From Methylobacterium oryzae (GTDB lineage Bacteria > Pseudomonadota > Alphaproteobacteria > Rhizobiales > Beijerinckiaceae), in the NCBI RefSeq assembly GCF_021398735.1, contig NZ_CP090349.1, positions 248,001 through 312,000 of the forward strand: 64,000 bases of DNA, in the 5' to 3' direction. How positions within the stretch are numbered: position 1 is the first letter of the stretch; the number at the start of each line of letters is the position of its first letter. The position numbers and the translations under genes were made by a program. Below, piece after piece: positions 60,712 through 64,000 of this stretch. Below the pieces are notes generated by a model, which was given only the letters and a program-made list of their open reading frames with translations, searched no databases and was not told the origin of the DNA.

Positions 60712-60960
60712 TCAGGCGGCCCGCCTGTCGACGCACACATCCGGGAAGGCCCGGATCCAGACCCGGCGGCCCTTGGCGTCGTAGACCTCGACCTGCCAGC
60801 CCGACCAGTCGAACCGCTCCACGACCCGCTCCATCAGCGCGAGCGCGACACGATCGGCGTGGGCCCGCACCTGCGCCGCGTTCGGAAACCGGCTGCCGCG
60901 CAAGTCGGTCACCAGCTCGTGGCCGTCCGTGCAGTGGAAGCGGTAAAGCCGCGTCGGCAT
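60712..60960 (-). CDS. DUF6894-type small protein
   Basis: The 82-residue protein has the pattern RLYRFHCTDGHELVTDLRGS, then VRAHADRVALALM and WQVEVYDAKGRRVWIRAF, a Y-F-D/G-D-G-x-x-D plus AxxxA helix arrangement seen in the many short DUF6894 proteins of Methylobacterium. Function unknown. GGGAAGCTCA precedes the ATG at 60960. It is divergent from the LexA-box gene. Confidence 0.65.
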   Translation of the reverse strand: MPTRLYRFHCTDGHELVTDLRGSRFPNAAQVRAHADRVALALMERVVERFDWSGWQVEVYDAKGRRVWIRAFPDVCVDRRAA

Positions 60961-61048
60961 TGAGCTTCCCTCGATCAATCCACAGCACTCCACCGCGATC
61001 CGGGAACGGGGCGCATCCGCGGTTGAACCCACCGCGCCGATGCGCTTT

Positions 61049-61063
61049 GTTCGTGATATGTTC
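61049..61063 (+). promoter_or_regulatory. LexA (SOS) box, GTTC-N7-GTTC
   Basis: GTTCGTGATATGTTC is a perfect match to the alphaproteobacterial LexA box. It lies 20 bases upstream of the ATG at 61083, where LexA would block RNA polymerase, and 90 bases upstream of the divergent gene at 60960. The flanks (TTT before, TATA after) are AT-rich and look like a promoter. Confidence 0.7.
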
Positions 61064-61082
61064 TATACGGATTCGGACGGCG

Positions 61083-61340
61083 ATGCACCCAGATCCCGAG
61101 GCGGCCCCTGCGGAGATTCGTCTCAGGGAGGCCGAGACGATCGCCGTGGCCTATCACAGGGCGGCGAAGGGTGACGCGTGGGCCGCGCTCGTCGCGGCCA
61201 TCGCGGACGCTCTGGTCGATCTCGACGCGCTGGAGCGGCGCCTCGCCCGGCAGGGCGGGCTGATATCGCTGGGCTACGCCCGCGGCCGCACCGGGGCGGG
61301 CGGGGTCCGGGAGAAGCGCCGCGCCGGCCCGGAGGGTTGA
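61083..61340 (+). CDS. Putative SOS-regulated small protein
   Basis: The 85-residue product starts MHPDPEAAPAEIRLREAETI and is strongly helical (AVAYHRAAKGDAWAALVAAI, then DLDALERRLARQGGLIS) with a basic tail. No family is recognised. The upstream LexA box suggests induction by DNA damage, so a cell-division or repair-associated role is possible, but nothing in the protein itself shows this. Confidence 0.6.
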   Translation: MHPDPEAAPAEIRLREAETIAVAYHRAAKGDAWAALVAAIADALVDLDALERRLARQGGLISLGYARGRTGAGGVREKRRAGPEG

Positions 61341-61416
61341 CCGCCCGGCGATGACCGCGCGGTCGGCCGGGCAGCCGGCGGTCTCGCCGCCCGGGCGGCG
61401 ACGCGCCTGTCGGGGA

Positions 61417-61875
61417 TCAGTGGTCCGTGCCGCCGCGCCGCGCCATGGCGCCGGGCTGGCCCAGGCCGATCGCCTTGGCGAGGGCGGAGCGCTGCTCGGC
61501 GTAACCGGGGGCGACCATCGGATAGTCGGTCGGCAGGCCGTAGCTGTCGCGGTAGCTGCGCGGATCCAGGCCGTGGCTGGCCAAGTGGCGCTTCAGCGTC
61601 TTGTAGAGCTTGCCGTCGATGAAGCTGACGATCCCGTCGTGCCGGACCGACTTGCGGATCTGGGCCGCGCTCGGCTTCTCGACCTCGGCCTGCGGGGCCG
61701 CGCCGGCCTGCGCCGCCGGCGTCCCGGCGACGAGTCCGCTGATCGCGCCGTGCACCCGTGCGATCAGGGCCGGCAGCTCCGCGGCCGGCACCGGATTGTT
61801 CGACACGTAGGCGGCCACAAGCTCGGCGGTCATCACGGCCAAGGTGTTGGATGTCTCATCGAAGGTCTCATTCAT
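61417..61875 (-). CDS. MucR/Ros-family transcriptional regulator
   Basis: The 152-residue DNA-binding protein matches MucR over its length: TAELVAAYVSNNPVPAAELP near the start and the C-terminal finger region IVSFIDGKLYKTLKRHLASH followed by GLPTDYPMVAPGYAEQRSAL. The usual finger begins with Cys (IVCLEDGK); here it is Ser, while the Asp and the two His are kept. Zinc binding may be lost. MucR proteins regulate polysaccharide, motility and symbiosis genes and bind AT-rich sites. The TTTAAACAGCGTAAATATAG upstream may be an autoregulatory region. Confidence 0.87.
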   Translation of the reverse strand: MNETFDETSNTLAVMTAELVAAYVSNNPVPAAELPALIARVHGAISGLVAGTPAAQAGAAPQAEVEKPSAAQIRKSVRHDGIVSFIDGKLYKTLKRHLASHGLDPRSYRDSYGLPTDYPMVAPGYAEQRSALAKAIGLGQPGAMARRGGTDH

Positions 61876-62214
61876 GATCGGACTTCCAGCGAGCGATTTA
61901 CGTTCCCACGGTTTGGGCGCGGCAAGGGTTTAAACAGCGTAAATATAGAACGAAGACTCGATGAATATCTCTAGATTTTCTCGCGCCGTGCGGAGGCCGA
62001 CGGGTGCGCCGTTCGTTGCACGTCCGCATCGACCGCAGAGGATCTCGGCGCGTCCGGACGGGGGTGACCCAGCTGACCGCGCGACAGCCTCGAACGACGC
62101 CGATCAGCGACCCCGCGCGCCCGCAGGCGACTTCGACGGGTGACCCGCGCGCCCCGGCACAGGCAAAGCGCCGCGCCTTGAGGGCGATGGACGGATGAAG
62201 GGGGTTCGCGCGCC
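61876..62214. other. Intergenic stretch, nothing recognised
   Basis: Apart from the AT-rich mucR promoter area at 61920-61975, the stretch has only short, low-quality open frames rich in Arg and Pro. No repeat or RNA structure is evident. Confidence 0.5.
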
Positions 62215-62439
62215 TCAGCCGGCGCCGTACCCGCCCTTCCGGTTGTCGGGCTGCGGCGCGGGCGGTCGGGTGTCGTAGCCGCCGCTCTCCGGCGCCGCGT
62301 CGGAGCCGGGATCAACGGGGCCCGGGGCGTGGGGACCGCTGCCGCCGGCCGCCGGGTCGGCCCGCTTCTCCGGGGCTGCCGGCCGGCCCGGCGGGACCGT
62401 CCCCAGGGCCTCGCGTGCGGCGTCGACATCCTGTCCCAT
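62215..62439 (-). CDS. Disordered Gly/Pro-rich small protein
   Basis: The 74-residue product starts MGQDVDAAREALGTVPPGRP and is dominated by Pro, Gly, Ala and Asp (GGSGPHAPGPVDPGSDAAPE), so it is predicted disordered. GGAGGGACGG precedes the ATG and gives a strong ribosome site, which is the best reason to accept it. Function unknown. Confidence 0.5.
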   Translation of the reverse strand: MGQDVDAAREALGTVPPGRPAAPEKRADPAAGGSGPHAPGPVDPGSDAAPESGGYDTRPPAPQPDNRKGGYGAG

Positions 62440-62584
62440 CCGTCCCTCCCTGCGGTCCTTCGTGTAGGGCCAAGGCGGGAGGTCGCCGCATGTTCCCCGC
62501 GCGGCCGGCGCGGTCGCCGGGACCGGGCGGTCCGGCCCCGTCCCCGATCAGGACCGGCGTACCGGGCGATGCGTCAGCGCGGCC

Positions 62585-62734
62585 TCATTTCCGCTCGCCG
62601 GTGGGGTTGGGCGTCGCGGACGTGTCCGGCGCGACCGCCGGATTGACGGGCGTGACCTTCGACCACGTGGCCGCGATCGCCACGATGGCGAGCAGCAGGA
62701 CGATGAAGATGCCGATGAGGGTGAGGCGCTTCAT
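62585..62734 (-). CDS. 49-residue membrane-anchored peptide
   Basis: The product starts MKRLTLIGIFIVLLLAIVAI, a single membrane helix with positive start, followed by a short polar Thr/Pro-rich tail. The reading frame is clean and the topology typical of short envelope proteins. Function unknown. Confidence 0.5.
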   Translation of the reverse strand: MKRLTLIGIFIVLLLAIVAIAATWSKVTPVNPAVAPDTSATPNPTGERK

Positions 62735-62848
62735 GTGGCGGGTCTGGGTCTTCCGTGCGGGGGCCTGAGGGCGGGGAACGGCCGGGACGGCCGATCGATC
62801 CCGGCCGGAACGGGATCCTGCGGCCGCGGACCCGCACGGCCGCGACCG

Positions 62849-63343
62849 TCACGATCCCGCCGGGCGCGGCCGCGCCAGGGCGGCGGCCGCGTGCCGGGCC
62901 AGATCCTCGAGCCGGCGGACCGTCGCGTCGTCCGGGATGACCGAGGCGCACCAGTAGGCGCCCAGTGCGGCGACGGGCTCGGGCGAGCCGATCGGAACCA
63001 TCACGAGGCTGCGCATCGAGGTCAGGCGGTAGAGGGCGAGCGGCACCCGGGGATCGCACTCGATGTCCGGGATCACGATGGTCGCGTCGTCGAGCATCGC
63101 GCGGCCCGAGATGCACGCCGTCAGCGGGAACCTGCGACCGCGCCACAGCGGCTCGATGGCGTCCTCGGCGGCGTAGAAGGAGGCGTCGCCCTCGCGCAGA
63201 ACCACCGCGATCCCGTCGGAGCCCGCGATCTCCCGCGCGGTCTCGCGCAGGATCGCGACCGTGTCCTCCAGGGACCGGGCGGTCGCCAGGCGGTGGGCGG
63301 CCCGAACCAGACCCGAGGCGGGATCCAGGGAGAGTTCATCCAT
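62849..63343 (-). CDS. GAF-domain protein
   Basis: The 164-residue protein starts MDELSLDPASGLVRAAHRLA and is one GAF domain: SLEDTVAILRETAREIAGSD, FPLTACISGRAMLDDATIVI, YRLTSMRSLVMVPIG and ALGAYWCASVIPDDATVRRL. It contains a Cys in the final strand but no chromophore motif I can assign. It has no output domain and must act through a partner, or it is a stand-alone sensor. Start ATG 63343 after CTCTCCCTGG on the plus strand (CCAGGGAGAG on its own strand). Confidence 0.82.
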   Translation of the reverse strand: MDELSLDPASGLVRAAHRLATARSLEDTVAILRETAREIAGSDGIAVVLREGDASFYAAEDAIEPLWRGRRFPLTACISGRAMLDDATIVIPDIECDPRVPLALYRLTSMRSLVMVPIGSPEPVAALGAYWCASVIPDDATVRRLEDLARHAAAALARPRPAGS

Positions 63344-63714
63344 GTGGGACGCGGCCGCGAGCACTCCGATCGATCGGGCAACGCCCCATGCGGTGCCGCT
63401 GTACAAGTTTGTCGGGCACCGGCGCGGTGGGCAACAACCTGGATCAAGCGTTTCGCCGACGGAATCGGGCGCGCGGAGATGTGCGGTCGCAGCGTGCGCA
63501 TATTGGTCGTCGCGGCGGACCTCCGCGACAGAAGTCGCGAAATAGTTCCGCGACACCGGATCACGACGCCGCGATGATGTGCTCCAGCGCACCTTTCGGT
63601 CCACCGGCTCCGGACCCCCGCCGGCGCTGTTGCAACAATGCACTATCGCGCCCGCACATCCTGACGTCCTGTCCGCCCCGCACACATCCCGTCCAACGGG
63701 AGACAGAGGACCAG
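63344..63714. other. Upstream region of second porin gene
   Basis: A 370-base divergent spacer with no credible gene. It contains the palindrome TGTTGCAACA (63628-63637) about 80 bases before the porin start. Its sequence is unrelated to the upstream region of the first porin gene, so the two porins are probably regulated differently. Confidence 0.5.
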
Positions 63715-64000
63715 ATGATCAAGAAGCTTCTGCTCGCGAGCGCCGCCACGGCTCTCCTGACCGGCGCCGCCTCGGCCGCCGACCTGCCGCGCCGCGCCGC
63801 CCCGCCGCCGGTGTTCACCCCCGTCCCGGTCTTCACCTGGACCGGCGCCTACTTCGGTATCAACGCCGGCTACGCCTTCGACGCCAGCGACCGCAATACC
63901 GGCAACACCTTCGCCGTCCCCTTCCCCTACGCCGCCCCCGGCACCGTCGCCTCCTTCCGCAACCGCAGCCAGGACGGCTTCTCCGGCGGTGGCCAGATCG
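63715..64000 (+). CDS. Second Omp31-like porin (3' end beyond window)
   Basis: The gene starts ATG 63715 after GGGAGACAGAGGA and is cut by the window end after 95 codons. Its signal peptide (MIKKLLLASAATALLTGAAS) differs from that of the gene at 11191. From GCCGCCTCGGCC at 63764 onward, however, the DNA is identical to 11237 onward with one silent difference (AAC/AAT) over about 235 bases. This is far closer than codon use would require and points to recent duplication or gene conversion. Confidence 0.9.
   Translation, partial: MIKKLLLASAATALLTGAASAADLPRRAAPPPVFTPVPVFTWTGAYFGINAGYAFDASDRNTGNTFAVPFPYAAPGTVASFRNRSQDGFSGGGQI

Overview
The window is a 64 kb piece of a very GC-rich alphaproteobacterial chromosome, almost certainly Methylobacterium (or a close relative such as Methylorubrum). 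The best evidence is a complete methanol dehydrogenase cluster on the minus strand (28.8 kb down to 16.2 kb) in the order mxaF-J-G-I-R-S-A-C-K-L-D-E-H-B, which is the order I recall for Methylobacterium extorquens. A MucR-type regulator, a class of short orphan proteins and a perfect alphaproteobacterial LexA box (GTTC-N7-GTTC) fit the same assignment.

Layout. 0-2 kb: end of a DUF2254 membrane protein and a CPA1 cation/proton antiporter. 2-6.8 kb: an accessory stretch of lower GC with an IS110-family element, whose 5' leader looks like a bridge-RNA locus, several small orphan genes, and a 3' tRNA-Arg(TCT) fragment at 6.71-6.76 kb that probably marks an integration site. 6.8-16.1 kb: a YafY/WYL regulator divergent from a glutathione S-transferase with a perfect operator between them, duplicated cassettes of tiny membrane proteins, a Pmp3-like protein, a GINT1-like glycan enzyme, an Omp31-like porin, a PAS-GGDEF-EAL protein, a VOC protein and two small exported proteins.

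16.2-28.8 kb: the mxa operon. mxaF and mxaI encode the large and small subunits of the calcium methanol dehydrogenase, mxaG its cytochrome cL electron acceptor and mxaJ a periplasmic partner. mxaRSACKLD encode maturation and calcium-insertion functions, mxaE and mxaH accessory proteins, and mxaB a response regulator. Most genes overlap by 4 bases (GTGA or ATGA) or abut. The exceptions are the gaps around mxaJ, mxaG and mxaI, which carry hairpins and a tandem repeat.

29-42.7 kb: a trypsin-like protease, a cytochrome P450, a membrane-PAS-GGDEF-EAL gene split by an in-frame TAA, a D-2-hydroxyacid dehydrogenase, a CHASE3-adenylate cyclase directly behind a TAXI-type binding protein, a duplicated YdcZ transporter, an ArsB/NhaD-type permease, a metallophosphoesterase and an 11-bp tandem array. 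43-50 kb: a sulfur-acquisition operon (metQ-metN-metI, two sfnB-like genes, a flavin monooxygenase). 50-52.2 kb: a bacterial ionotropic-glutamate-receptor-like channel coupled to an AraC regulator. 52.5-57.1 kb: a large subtilisin autotransporter. 57.2-64 kb: a HWE histidine kinase with its receiver protein, many short orphan proteins, a LexA box, a MucR-like regulator, a GAF protein, and the start of a second porin gene almost identical to the one at 11.2 kb.
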